Assembly (NCBI RefSeq): GCF_001975725.1
Contig: NZ_CP019434.1
Location: forward strand, 2,492,606 to 2,556,605
Direction of reading: 5' to 3'
From: Acidihalobacter ferrooxydans
GTDB taxonomy: Bacteria > Pseudomonadota > Gammaproteobacteria > DSM-5130 > Acidihalobacteraceae
DNA: 64,000 nucleotides
The position numbers and the translations under genes are program-made. The notes beneath the pieces are model-generated. The model ran no database searches. It was not told the origin of the DNA and worked only from the letters and a program-made list of their open reading frames with translations. Of this stretch, positions 7,760 through 16,596 are shown one piece after another (within the stretch, counting starts at the first letter, position 1; each line of letters begins with the position of its first letter).

Positions 7760-9028
7760 TCAGTTATTCCTGCCGCGGGCGTATCGCGTCAGGCTCAAGC
7801 CGGTCGGATCGATTTCGGGTTCGCGTGCGGAAATGATGTCCGCCAGCAGCCGCGCGGAGCCGCAGCTCAGCGTCCAGCCCAGCGTGCCCTGGCCGTTGTT
7901 CAGATAGAGATTGGGATACGCCGTGGCGCCGATCACCGGTGGGCCGTCCGGGGTCATCGGGCGCAACCCGCTCCACCACTCGGCCTGCGCATAATCGACC
8001 GCGTCAGGGAACCAATCGCGCACCGCACGCTCGATGGAACGGTAATACCGTGCCTGCACCGAGCGGTCGAAACCGGTCAGTTCGGCCATGCCGGCCACGC
8101 GCAATCGGTCGCCCAGGCGCGTAATGGCCACCTTGCGAGCCTCATCCATGAGCGCGGAGCGCGGCCCGCGCTCCGGGTCGCGCAACGGCGCGGTCAGCGA
8201 GTAACCCTTGACCGGATAGACCGGCAGTTCGATACCCAGCGGCGCGAGCAGCGCCGGCGTGTAACTGCCGGCGGCCACGACGTATGCGTCGGTGGCCAGC
8301 GGGCCGTGATCGGTGTCCAGGCCGGTCACGCGTCCGGCCTCGGCGCGGATACGCGACACCGCAACCCCGTAACGAAAATCGACGCCGTTCTGCGCGGCGA
8401 GTTCGGCGAGGCGAAGAGTGAACACGCGGCAATTGCCAGTCTCGTCGCCCGGGAAATGCAGGCCGCCCGCGAGCAAGTGGCGGCTCCCGGCAAGGCCGGG
8501 CTCGACGCTCAGACACTCTTCCACGCTTAAACGTCGGGCCGGAATGCCGTTGTCGGCGAGCAGTTCAAGGTCGTGATCGAGGTGCGCCATCTGGGCTTCG
8601 CTGCGGAACAGTTCCAGCAGTCCGCCCTGGCCGCTTTCATAACGCAGGCCGGTCTCCTCGCGCAGCGCGACCAGCGCCTGGTGACTATAGCGGCCGAGGC
8701 GCAGCAGACAGGCCTTGTTCAACGCATAACGCGCCGGGGTGGCATTGGCCAGCATGCCAAACATGAAACGCCACATCGCGGGATCGTTGCGCCAGTGCAT
8801 GCGCAGCGGCGCATTGCGGTCGAACTGCCACCGCAGCACCTTACCGAGCACGCCGGGCGCCGCCCAGGGCGTGGCATAACCCCACGAGACCTGCCCCGCA
8901 TTGGCGTAGCTGGTTTGCAGCGCCGGGCCCGACTCGCGCTCGACCACAGTCACCTCGTGGCCGGCACGTTGCAGATACCATGCGCTGGTCACGCCGATCA
9001 CGCCGGCGCCGAGCACCGTGATCTTCAT
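7760..9028 (-). CDS. dadA: D-amino acid dehydrogenase, small subunit type
   Basis: A 422-residue FAD-dependent oxidoreductase of the DAO family that oxidatively deaminates D-amino acids to 2-oxo acids and passes electrons to the respiratory chain. The N-terminal dinucleotide-binding motif GAGVIGVTSAWYL (residues 7-19) and the DadA-specific stretch YANAGQVSWGYATPWAAPG (about 41-59) are clear. The C-terminal FAD-contacting segment NNGQGTLGWTLSCGSARLLAD is intact. Length matches E. coli DadA (432). A GGGAG Shine-Dalgarno lies 7 bases before the ATG. It stands alone on the minus strand without the alanine racemase dadX that often follows. Confidence 0.93.
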   Translation of the reverse strand: MKITVLGAGVIGVTSAWYLQRAGHEVTVVERESGPALQTSYANAGQVSWGYATPWAAPGVLGKVLRWQFDRNAPLRMHWRNDPAMWRFMFGMLANATPARYALNKACLLRLGRYSHQALVALREETGLRYESGQGGLLELFRSEAQMAHLDHDLELLADNGIPARRLSVEECLSVEPGLAGSRHLLAGGLHFPGDETGNCRVFTLRLAELAAQNGVDFRYGVAVSRIRAEAGRVTGLDTDHGPLATDAYVVAAGSYTPALLAPLGIELPVYPVKGYSLTAPLRDPERGPRSALMDEARKVAITRLGDRLRVAGMAELTGFDRSVQARYYRSIERAVRDWFPDAVDYAQAEWWSGLRPMTPDGPPVIGATAYPNLYLNNGQGTLGWTLSCGSARLLADIISAREPEIDPTGLSLTRYARGRNN

Positions 9029-9223
9029 CCATCAGCTCCCGAAAACGACACCTGCCGCACGACAGGTACATCGACCATCAACACACCCGGATCGTCCATC
9101 AGGGGTGGCACCCTTGCTTGACTAAGAAGCAATTTGCTCATCCATGTGCGACCGCTCACGCAGCACCTCTCATGAATCCAGCTTTCGGCGCAATCGTCAC
9201 TCCGCCCGATGGATGATGCGGGT

Positions 9224-10537
9224 TCAACCGAACCAGGGCGGCACGAACACCACCAGCGCGTGCAGCAGCAAGCCGATGAGTCCGCCGACCAGCGTACCGT
9301 TGAAACGGATGTATTGCAGATCGGAGCCGATTTCAAGCTCCAGTTCGGCGATCAGATCGCGCTCATCCCACTTGCGCACGGTCTGGCGGATATGCCGGTG
9401 GATAAACCCGTCGACCGCGGGTGCGAGCGCCACGGCCAGACGTTCAATTTGTCCCTCCAGCTCTTCGCGCAATGCGGCGTCGGCCTGGAGGCGCACGGCA
9501 AAACCGGTCAGACCGGTCGCAAGCCATCCGGCCAGCACGGAGTCCTCGCGCGCGAGGTCGGCGCGCAGCCAGTCGCGCGCATCGCGTCCGACTCCGGTCA
9601 GATAGGTGCGAAATTCGGCGCTGTCAGTGAAGCCGCGTACGCGCTCGTTCAGCCAGGCCTGCGTCAGCGGGTCGTGTTGCAGGCGCTCGATCGCGTCGCT
9701 CAGCCAGGCGTCAAACGCCGCGCGGTTGGGATGCGCGGGGTCGCGCAAACTGTCCTGCAGGCTGGCGATCATGGCCGGCAGACTCCGGGTGATTTCGCCA
9801 GACACCAGATCGGCCAGACCCACAGTGTTCAGCGCCTTCCACCAGCCGGACTTGTTTTCGATACCGACCACGATGCTGCGGAAAATACGATCCTGTACCG
9901 CTTCATCGCCCAGCAGGTCGGCTAGCCAAAGCAGAAATTCGTCCAGCGCCGCGTGATGTCGGTCGTCCCGCGTGAGCAGATCGAGCCAGTTACCGCTCAA
10001 GCGGCTGACATCGAGCCGCTCCAGGGCTCGGCGCAACACGCCGGCGATCAATGCTTCGAGCTGCGAGCCGACCACCGTGTCGAACAGCTCCAGGGCGTAG
10101 CCTCGCACACGGCCGGCCACGCGGCGGGCGTCTTCCGGCTGGCTCATGCGCGCGGCGAAACGCCGCACGAAATCCTGTTCGCGCAGCTTCGCCGCCAGGA
10201 GTTCGGGGCGCAGGAAGTGGTCGCTGACGAACCCGGCCAGGCCGTCGCCGATCTGCGCTTTGCGGCGCGCCAGCACATCTGTATGCGGAATCGGGAGCCC
10301 TAACGGGCGGCGAAACAGCGCCGTGACGGCAAACCAGTCGGCCAGGGCGCCGACCGCTGCCGCCTCGCAAAATGCCATGCTCCATGCCCACGCGCCGGTT
10401 CCGCCGAAAGCCGCGCTGACCAGCATGCCGGCGACCGCCAGCCCCAGCAACAGCAAGGCCCCGATACGCAAGCGCCGCAACCGGCGACGTTTGTTTGCCA
10501 GGCCGGCAGCGTCGCGCAGCGGTTCAGGGCTCGTCAC
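9224..10537 (-). CDS. DUF445 family membrane protein (YjiN-like)
   Basis: A 437-residue DUF445 protein. Two hydrophobic segments near the N-terminus (about 25-48 and a weaker one at 52-70) precede the family hallmark ADWFAVTALFRRPLGLPIPHTDVLARRKAQIGDGLAGFV. A long helical, charged middle follows, and the C-terminus ends in a hydrophobic anchor (GTLVGGLIGLLLHALVVFVPPWFG). The combination predicts an inner-membrane protein with a large soluble domain. E. coli YjiN is the nearest named relative known to me; its function is unknown. The gene is single, with a 195-bp gap to dadA that shows no feature, and with repeats A1 and C1 upstream. Confidence 0.88.
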   Translation of the reverse strand: MTSPEPLRDAAGLANKRRRLRRLRIGALLLLGLAVAGMLVSAAFGGTGAWAWSMAFCEAAAVGALADWFAVTALFRRPLGLPIPHTDVLARRKAQIGDGLAGFVSDHFLRPELLAAKLREQDFVRRFAARMSQPEDARRVAGRVRGYALELFDTVVGSQLEALIAGVLRRALERLDVSRLSGNWLDLLTRDDRHHAALDEFLLWLADLLGDEAVQDRIFRSIVVGIENKSGWWKALNTVGLADLVSGEITRSLPAMIASLQDSLRDPAHPNRAAFDAWLSDAIERLQHDPLTQAWLNERVRGFTDSAEFRTYLTGVGRDARDWLRADLAREDSVLAGWLATGLTGFAVRLQADAALREELEGQIERLAVALAPAVDGFIHRHIRQTVRKWDERDLIAELELEIGSDLQYIRFNGTLVGGLIGLLLHALVVFVPPWFG

Positions 10538-10552
10538 ACACCACTCCTCACC

Positions 10553-10718
10553 AGGAGCCTGTCAGACTTGGAAAGAATCGGCCGCGGCGATTGGATAATG
10601 GGTTCATTTCCCCGTTCTGTTTCGTCGAATAAAACCACTCTTGTCCTCAAAAAACCGCGAAGCCGGCTTCCATTCCCCGCCTGCCTCGGCGACGAGACTC
10701 CAAGTCTGGCAGGCTCGT
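10553..10718 (-). repeat. Repeat A, long form, copy A1
   Basis: A 166-bp imperfect palindrome in reverse orientation to the A4 reference copy. The left edge AGGAGCCTGTCAGACTTGGA pairs with the right edge TCCAAGTCTGGCAGGCTCGT. Internal arms typical of the family (GGATAATGGG, CATTCCCC) are present. Its right end is 3 bases from repeat C1. Confidence 0.85.
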
Positions 10719-10721
10719 AGT

Positions 10722-10880
10722 CCGAATGTTTCACCACTACCGCCAGGCTCCGGTCACTCGATTCAACGAGAAATATTGACTCAGTCGGCCGTCATCGCCG
10801 ATACGCCGCTCCTTTGGAAATCCCTTTGTTGGAATCCCCCGTCCGGCGCGATCTCAGCACACTCTCATGAAACATCCGGA
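10722..10880 (+). repeat. Repeat C, full-length copy C1
   Basis: A 159-bp element bounded by CCGAATGTTTCAC on the left and the inverted GAAACATCCGGA on the right. The core GTCGGCCGTCATCGCCGATA matches C2, C3 and C6. It directly follows repeat A1, an arrangement also seen at 60191-60554. The 350-bp gap between the DUF445 gene and the Sel1 gene is almost entirely these two repeats. Confidence 0.82.
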
Positions 10881-10888
10881 CAAATCGA

Positions 10889-11524
10889 TTAGCTGGATTT
10901 AAATTCCCGCAGCCAGGCCTGCGACAATTCGCCCGCGCGCAGGCGCTCTTCGGGGCTCAGCTCGCGCGCCACGCGTTCACGGTAGCGCGCCGCATTACTG
11001 GCGCCCAACTCGGCCGCGATGTTGAACCACTTATAAGCGTCCACGTCGCTACGCGCGACGCCTTCTCCCATCGCGAAACAACGGCCCAGATTGCTGGCCG
11101 CGTTCGGTTCGCCGGCCTGCGCCGCGCGGTAATACCACTGCGCGGCCTGTTCGGGGTCCTTGGGCAGACCGGAGCCGGTGTCGTATTGCAAACCCAGGCG
11201 AAACTGGGCCTGCGCGTTACCCGCTTCGGCCGCCACCCAGAACCAGTGCGCGGCCTCTTCCGGCGCGGCAGGAACGCCGTCGCCCTCCACCAGCATGACA
11301 GCCAGATTGAAAGCCGCATCGGGATACGCCTGCTGTGCCGCCGCGCGGTAATACTGCGCGGCCAGCGGCTTGTCTACCGGCACGCCTTCCCCACCGTCAT
11401 AAAGAACGCCCAGGTTGTATTGCGAACGCACATCGCCCTGTTCGGCGAGCAGGCGCCACACATGCAGCGCACTGGCGTGGTCGCCGTTGAGGTAGAGATC
11501 GAGGGCGGTATTGAAATCGGTCAT
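10889..11524 (-). CDS. Sel1-like repeat protein
   Basis: A 211-residue protein made of about five Sel1/TPR-like helical repeats. Typical units are visible, for example AEQGDVRSQYNLGVLYDGGEGVPVDKPLAAQYYRAAA, then AFNLAVMLVEGDGVPAAPEEAAHWFWVAAEAG, then AQFRLGLQYDTGSGLPKDPEQAAQWYYRAA, and NLGRCFAMGEGVARSDVDAYKWFNIAA. No signal peptide is seen, so it should be cytoplasmic. Such proteins act as scaffolds for protein-protein contacts; the partner cannot be inferred here. It is transcribed alone, between repeats C1 and A2. Confidence 0.88.
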   Translation of the reverse strand: MTDFNTALDLYLNGDHASALHVWRLLAEQGDVRSQYNLGVLYDGGEGVPVDKPLAAQYYRAAAQQAYPDAAFNLAVMLVEGDGVPAAPEEAAHWFWVAAEAGNAQAQFRLGLQYDTGSGLPKDPEQAAQWYYRAAQAGEPNAASNLGRCFAMGEGVARSDVDAYKWFNIAAELGASNAARYRERVARELSPEERLRAGELSQAWLREFKSS

Positions 11525-11653
11525 ACAGTTTTCCGGTTAACCTCTCGCGTCATCCGAGCCACGCCGGCGCCGGCGTGCTTGCCCCGCCAGGCTCCCGCCG
11601 CTTTCGGGTCCAGCGTTGCGTCTGCCTGCGGCGCAACGCTGTTGAGACGCCCC

Positions 11654-11750
11654 AGGGGCCTGTCGGACTTGGTAAGAATCGGCGCGGCGATGGGATAATG
11701 GACCACACCCCGCTCGCCTCGCTTCGATCCTCCAAGTCCGACAGGCTCCT
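11654..11750 (-). repeat. Repeat A, short form, copy A2
   Basis: A 97-bp version that keeps both terminal repeats (GGGGCCTGTCGGACTTGGTA and TCCAAGTCCGACAGGCTCCT) and the middle stem but lacks the central arm found in the 165-bp copies. It lies in the 306-bp gap between htpG and the Sel1 gene. Apart from this element I see nothing assignable in that gap. Confidence 0.85.
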
Positions 11751-11830
11751 AGCGCGCGGGCACCCATCATACCCCGACCAGGAGCCTCGGCCGTGCGCAC
11801 CCGCGCGCCAAGCCGATATTGCCGCAGACC

Positions 11831-13720
11831 TCAGTTCGCCAATGCCAGCATCAACTGATTCAGGCGCACGACAAAGCCGGCCGGGTCTTCAAGCTGCCCA
11901 CCTTCGGCCAGGATTGCCTGATCCAGCAGCAACGCCGACCATTCGCCGAACCGGGTCGCGTCGCTCTCGCCTTCCAGACGCGCCAGCATCGGATGACCGG
12001 GATTGATCTCCAGCACCGGCTTGGCTGTCGGCAGTTCGTGCCCGGCCTGCTTGAGCAACTGCTGCATGTAGAGCGCCATATCGTGTTCGCCAAGCACGAT
12101 ACAGGCCGGCGAACTGGTCAGGCGGTGCGACACGCGCACGTCCTCGACCCGCTCACCGAGCGCCGTCTTGATGCGTTCGACCAGACCTTCGGCGGCCTTC
12201 TCGGTCTCTTCCTGCGACTTGCGCTCGTCCTCGGATTCGATCTGGCCCAGGTCGAGATCGCCCTTGGCGACCGAGACCAGCGACTTGCCGTCGAATTCCT
12301 GCAGGTGCGAAGTCAGCCACTCATCGACGCGGTCGCTGAGCAGTAACACCTCGATGCCTTTCTTGCGCAGCAATTCCAGGTGCGGGCTGTTCTTGGCCGC
12401 GAGGAAGGAATCGGCGGTGATGTAGTAAATCTTGTCCTGGCCTTCCGGCATGCGGGCAATGTAATCGGCCAGCGAAACGGTTTGGGCCTCGGTATCGGTA
12501 TGCGTGCTGGCGAACCGGAGCAGCTTGGCAATCTGCTCGCGGTTGGCGAAATCCTCGCCCGGACCTTCCTTGAGCACGCGACCGAACTCATCCCAGAACG
12601 TCTGGTACTTCTCCGGCTCCTTCTCGGCCATTTCCTCCAGCAGGCCCAGCACTTTCTTCACCGAGCCGGAACGCATCTGATCGATGATGCGGTTGCCCTG
12701 GAGAATTTCACGCGACACGTTCAGCGGCAGATCGCTGGAGTCGATCACCCCGCGCACGAAACGCAGATAACGCGGCATCAACTGTTCGGCATCGTCCATG
12801 ATGAACACGCGCTGGACGTAAAGCTTGATGCCGTGAACCTGATCACGGTCCCACAGATCGAAGGGGGCCTTGGCCGGTAGGTAAAGCAAAGAGGTATATT
12901 CGAGGCGACCTTCGACGCGATTGTGCGTCCAGGCCAGGGGGTCGGCGAAATCGTGCCCGACGTATTTGTAGAACTCCTTGTACTCGTCCTCGGTGATTTC
13001 AGACTTCGGCCGCTGCCACAGTGCCGAGGCCTTGTTGACCGTTTCCCACTCCTCGCCCGGCTTGCCTTCGTCATCGGTCTTGCGCATGCGGATCGGCAGC
13101 GGAACATGGTCGGAGTACTTGGTGATAATGCTGCGCAAACGCCAGTCGTTAAGCAGATCGCCACGTTCTTCCTCGCGCAGATGCAGCACGATTTCGGTAC
13201 CGCGCGCGGGTGACTCAACCGTTTCCAGCGTGTACGCGCCGGTGCCGTCGGACTCCCAGCGCACGCCATGCTCGGCACCCATGCCGGCGCGGCGCGTGGT
13301 CAAGGTGACACGATCCGCGACGATGAAGGCCGAGTAAAAACCCACGCCGAACTGGCCAATCAGCTTGGCATCCTTGGCCTGGTCGCCGCTCAGTTGATCA
13401 AAGAACTCGCGCGTGCCCGACTTGGCGATGGTGCCGATATTGGTAATCACCTCATCGCGGCTCATACCGATGCCGTTGTCACGCACGGTCAGCGTGCCGG
13501 CCTCGGCATCGAATTCGACATCGACCCTCAACTCGCTATCGCCCTCGAACAGCGCGTCGTCGGACAGCGCCTCGAAGCGCAACTTGTCGCAAGCGTCCGA
13601 GGCGTTGGAAATCAGCTCGCGCAGGAAAATTTCCTTGTTCGAGTACAACGAGTGAATCATCAGCTTGAGCAACTGGTTCACTTCGGTCTGGAATTGCAGG
13701 GTTTCCTTTTGCGTGGTCAT
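11831..13720 (-). CDS. htpG: Chaperone protein HtpG (Hsp90)
   Basis: A 629-residue bacterial Hsp90, an ATP-dependent homodimeric chaperone in the cytoplasm. The GHKL ATPase motifs are intact: [25 protein letters not shown] (about 25-48, with the catalytic Glu), VRDNGIGM (about 80-87) and [15 protein letters not shown] (about 120-134). The middle domain includes [14 protein letters not shown], and the C-terminal dimerisation domain ends at LMLALAN. Length equals the usual 620-640. A GGGAG Shine-Dalgarno precedes the ATG. Regulation (heat-shock sigma factor) is expected for the family, but I could not identify a matching promoter in the upstream repeat-containing region. Confidence 0.97.
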   Translation of the reverse strand: MTTQKETLQFQTEVNQLLKLMIHSLYSNKEIFLRELISNASDACDKLRFEALSDDALFEGDSELRVDVEFDAEAGTLTVRDNGIGMSRDEVITNIGTIAKSGTREFFDQLSGDQAKDAKLIGQFGVGFYSAFIVADRVTLTTRRAGMGAEHGVRWESDGTGAYTLETVESPARGTEIVLHLREEERGDLLNDWRLRSIITKYSDHVPLPIRMRKTDDEGKPGEEWETVNKASALWQRPKSEITEDEYKEFYKYVGHDFADPLAWTHNRVEGRLEYTSLLYLPAKAPFDLWDRDQVHGIKLYVQRVFIMDDAEQLMPRYLRFVRGVIDSSDLPLNVSREILQGNRIIDQMRSGSVKKVLGLLEEMAEKEPEKYQTFWDEFGRVLKEGPGEDFANREQIAKLLRFASTHTDTEAQTVSLADYIARMPEGQDKIYYITADSFLAAKNSPHLELLRKKGIEVLLLSDRVDEWLTSHLQEFDGKSLVSVAKGDLDLGQIESEDERKSQEETEKAAEGLVERIKTALGERVEDVRVSHRLTSSPACIVLGEHDMALYMQQLLKQAGHELPTAKPVLEINPGHPMLARLEGESDATRFGEWSALLLDQAILAEGGQLEDPAGFVVRLNQLMLALAN

Positions 13721-13751
13721 GACATCTCCCGTTGAGCAAAAATTTAGACTA

Positions 13752-13907
13752 ACCCGAATGTTTCACAACGACCGCCGATTTCGCGTATCTCTTTATTCCA
13801 CAAGAGATATTTCATCAGACGACCGTAATCATCGATATGCTGCACCTTCTGTAGTCCCTGATACCCATAGCCTGTGCGATATCAGCACTCGCTGTGAAAC
13901 ATCCGGA
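13752..13907 (+). repeat. Repeat C, full-length copy C2
   Basis: A 156-bp element with left edge ACCCGAATGTTTCACAAC and right edge GTGAAACATCCGGAT, an 11-12 bp terminal inverted repeat. It begins about 30 bp upstream of htpG, so it sits in the htpG promoter region. Confidence 0.85.
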
Positions 13908-13987
13908 TCAAGACGGAACAATGGGGCATGTGGGGGAAGTTGATGGCGAATTCAAGGCATCGCCCAGAGTCATGCAGCCACCGATTA

Positions 13988-14022
13988 CACAAACAGATTA
14001 CATAAACAGATCACACAAACAT
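13988..14022 (+). repeat. 13-bp tandem repeat upstream of diguanylate cyclase
   Basis: Two adjacent 13-base units, CACAAACAGATTA and CATAAACAGATCA, followed by a partial third, CACAAACAT. Spacing and position about 75 bp before the downstream start codon would fit a direct-repeat operator, but no cognate regulator is known to me. Confidence 0.6.
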
Positions 14023-14095
14023 CGGCAGACACCGCACAATACCCGTGTTAGATTACGGGCATCATCCGGTCGCGACCCGCTCAATCCGTTTGCGC

Positions 14096-15202
14096 ATGAT
14101 CCGATTCAATAACCAGCGCCTCCCAGAGGGCCGCGTACCCGACGCATTCGAGAGCATCCGCCGCCTCTTCAGGCTGGTCATGCTGCCGACCGGTGCGCTG
14201 GCCTGCGCACTCGCATGGTCGGTGGAAGTCCTCAGCGGGCGCATCGTCCCGTTCGATTTCTATTTCCTGCCCATCATGGGCACGCTGTTAGCCGTCTCCG
14301 CATTCATGCTCTGGCGCCGACCTCAACTGCAACTGTGGGTCGAATACATCCTGTTCATTGCGCTGATCGCCTACCTGCTCATCACCCTCGAATACCAACT
14401 GCGCGGCTACGTGCCGAAGTATGGACATTTCAATGCGTTCGCCTACTGGTACTTCCTGGCATTCCTGATCGCTTTCATTACCTGGAAGCCCCGACAGGCG
14501 GTTTATATCTGCGCCGGCATCTATACGGTGATGCTGGCTCTGCTCGCCCTCAACCTACAGCCTCTGCTGCAACTCGATCATGCCAAAGCCATCGAGTCAC
14601 TCAACAATATTGGCCAGTTCTACTTCGCCTGCCTCGCCTACATGATCGGCACGTATATGCTGGCGCAGCTGCGCTCGCAATTCGTCACCATGCAACAACG
14701 GGCCTTGACCGATCCACTGACCGGTGCTGCAAACCGCCGCCACGGAGAGGAAATTCTCGCGCTGGAACTGGATCGCGCGAACCGGTACGGTCATGCGCTG
14801 TCGGTGATCATGCTCGACCTCGACCATTTCAAGCGCGTCAACGACACGCACGGACACGCGGTCGGCGACATCATGCTATGCAGCGTCGCCCGAACCGTCG
14901 ACGAGCAATTGCGCACCAGCGACCACCTCGCGCGCTGGGGCGGTGAGGAGTTTCTCGTGATCGCCCCCGAACTCGATGATGCCAGCGTCCTTGCGGTGGC
15001 CGAACGCATCCGCACACATATCAGCCACCTGCGCATACCCGAGGCAAGCGAGATTTGTCCGAGCGCCAGTTTCGGCGTTGCCTTCCTGCGCACGGGCGAC
15101 ACGCCGGACACGCTGTTTGCGCGTGCCGACCAGGCGCTATACCGCGCCAAGAACGGCGGCCGCAATCAGGTCGTGACAGAACAACCGGCCAGTGTCGCCT
15201 GA
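14096..15202 (+). CDS. Membrane-bound GGEEF diguanylate cyclase
   Basis: A 368-residue protein (ATG start at 14096; a GTG at 14045 is also in frame). The N-terminal half carries about six hydrophobic segments (about 25-190), resembling a MASE-type membrane sensor, and faces a cytosolic GGDEF domain from about 205. The active-site signature is GGEEF at about 282-286, with an RxxD inhibitory site (RTSD) five residues upstream, so synthesis of cyclic di-GMP from two GTP with product feedback is expected. Other GGDEF hallmarks are DPLTGAANRR, LDLDHFKRVNDTHGHAVGD and ADQALYRAK. The next gene encodes a secreted PelA-like hydrolase, so a link to exopolysaccharide is plausible. The signal sensed is unknown. 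Confidence 0.9.
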   Translation: MIRFNNQRLPEGRVPDAFESIRRLFRLVMLPTGALACALAWSVEVLSGRIVPFDFYFLPIMGTLLAVSAFMLWRRPQLQLWVEYILFIALIAYLLITLEYQLRGYVPKYGHFNAFAYWYFLAFLIAFITWKPRQAVYICAGIYTVMLALLALNLQPLLQLDHAKAIESLNNIGQFYFACLAYMIGTYMLAQLRSQFVTMQQRALTDPLTGAANRRHGEEILALELDRANRYGHALSVIMLDLDHFKRVNDTHGHAVGDIMLCSVARTVDEQLRTSDHLARWGGEEFLVIAPELDDASVLAVAERIRTHISHLRIPEASEICPSASFGVAFLRTGDTPDTLFARADQALYRAKNGGRNQVVTEQPASVA

Positions 15203-15282
15203 TACCTGCCATTGCCGCCCAACAGTTCCTGTCCGGGACACGCCTTGTGAAGCCGATTCACTGCCCAACACCTTGTCTGATT

Positions 15283-15345
15283 GAACATCCGGGATAACGT
15301 TGCGCCGATAGCGCGCCGGCCCTGATTTCAAATCGCGCCCAAAAG
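15283..15345. repeat. Repeat C, degenerate remnant C7
   Basis: The sequence starts with GAACATCCGGGATAACG and continues GCCGATAGCGCGCCGG, which matches the GTGCCGATAACGCGCCGG block of copies C4 and C5. The remainder has decayed. It lies between the diguanylate cyclase and the PelA-like gene. Confidence 0.4.
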
Positions 15346-15455
15346 AACGGCATATCATCATGGCCGACATCGGCATAATTTTTATAAAAATTAGATAAAT
15401 CAATGAAAATCCGGTAAATTAACCGCCAATAAATACAAATCATAAGGGAAACACC

Positions 15456-16340
15456 GTGAAAAGTTCTGCGTCGCATTTTTTGAAAATCACCGTCCTCGGG
15501 CTCGCGACTTCGATGGCCGCCCATGCGCATGCCGCAGCCACCACCGACGCTGCTCCGGCGAAAATTCTGCCCTCCGTGGCGCTCTACTACGGCAACCACC
15601 CCGACATGAACCGCTTGCAGCGTTTCGACTGGGTGGTTCTGCAACCCCAAACGGTGCAGGCACAGCAATTGGAACGGCCTGACACCAAACTGTTCACCTA
15701 TATTTCGCTGGGTGAAGTTGACAAGGGCACTGCCGCCTATAAGACACTGCCCAGCCAATGCCGGATCGGGCAGAACAAGGCATGGGGCTCGGTGATCGTG
15801 GATCAATCCGATCCGCTCTGCCGGCGCTTCTATCTGCACCGGATCGTTGATCCGCTGCTTAAAAAGGGCTACCTCAACTTCTTCTTCGACACGCTCGACA
15901 GCTACGAACTGGTGTATCCGGCGCATGAGGCGCAGCAACGCTCTGACTATCGGCGCGGTCTGATCCGCCTGATCCGCGCCATTCATCGCCGCGATCCGAA
16001 TGGCGCCTTCATACTCAACCGGGGCTGGAACATGATGCGCGCATTGAAAAATGACGGCGTCGTCGCGGTCGCCGCCGAATCGCTGTATCGCGGCTGGAAC
16101 GAGAACACGAAAAATTACGTTCGCGTGAGCCACGCCGACAACCGCTACCTGTTGAAAATGTTCCGCCGAACCCTGAACGCGGGGCTGGTGCCCATCTCCA
16201 TTTCCTATCTGCCGCGCACAGGCCCTCACGCGGAACGCCTGGCGCGCCGCATCGGCCGGCACGATGTGGTTCCCTATGTCACCAACGCCATGCTCACCGC
16301 CTACGGCGTAGGCGGTGTAGTCACCGTCGGAGCGCCCTGA
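15456..16340 (+). CDS. Secreted PelA-like glycoside hydrolase domain protein (GH114/GH166-type)
   Basis: A 294-residue secreted protein. Residues 1-27 form a signal peptide (basic KSSASHFLK start, hydrophobic core, AHAHAA cleavage region). The mature part is a TIM-barrel of the kind in the N-terminal hydrolase domain of PelA and in endo-alpha-1,4-polygalactosaminidases: SVALYYGNHPDMNRLQRFDWVVLQPQ, then LFTYISLGEVDKG, FFFDTLDSYE (candidate catalytic acids), FILNRGWNM, VAAESLYRGWNE and PISISYLPR. The deacetylase part of full PelA is absent. Start is GTG with an AAGGGA Shine-Dalgarno 6 bases ahead. The AT-rich 95 bp upstream probably holds its promoter. It follows a diguanylate cyclase in the same orientation, consistent with cyclic-di-GMP-linked matrix turnover, which is inference. 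Confidence 0.85.
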   Translation: MKSSASHFLKITVLGLATSMAAHAHAAATTDAAPAKILPSVALYYGNHPDMNRLQRFDWVVLQPQTVQAQQLERPDTKLFTYISLGEVDKGTAAYKTLPSQCRIGQNKAWGSVIVDQSDPLCRRFYLHRIVDPLLKKGYLNFFFDTLDSYELVYPAHEAQQRSDYRRGLIRLIRAIHRRDPNGAFILNRGWNMMRALKNDGVVAVAAESLYRGWNENTKNYVRVSHADNRYLLKMFRRTLNAGLVPISISYLPRTGPHAERLARRIGRHDVVPYVTNAMLTAYGVGGVVTVGAP

Positions 16341-16596
16341 ACCGATGCGCGCCATACTCGCCATCAATTTTCTGCCCGCAATCCGGATACAGGCACCGGT
16401 TTCTCTACGGCGCGGCTCGCGAGGATGTTTCAACCCGGATTGGTCATTAGGCGAGTTGCCGCCAGATGTCACTCGAAAGGGGATCGACTCATACACGCCC
16501 AGCACAATCCACGGGACACGAGTTCGCCAAGCGGCGCAAAGGCGCTCTGCGTGCACATCCACAGCACGATGAACTGACGTCCGGGCCTCCCTGCCC

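Noticed and set aside
9029-9223. Possible hairpin between dadA and the DUF445 gene
   Set aside because: The CCCG/CGGG stem is only 4 bp with a 10-base loop and has no T-run.
10553-10718. Promoter reading out of repeat A from its GGGATAATGG block
   Set aside because: The block resembles an extended -10, but the best -35 candidate is 20 bases away and the block also forms part of the conserved stem, so structure explains it better.
16432-16449. 18-bp match (AACCCGGATTGGTCATTA) to 30923-30940
   Set aside because: Two mismatches over 18 bases with no flanking similarity; too short to define a further repeat family.
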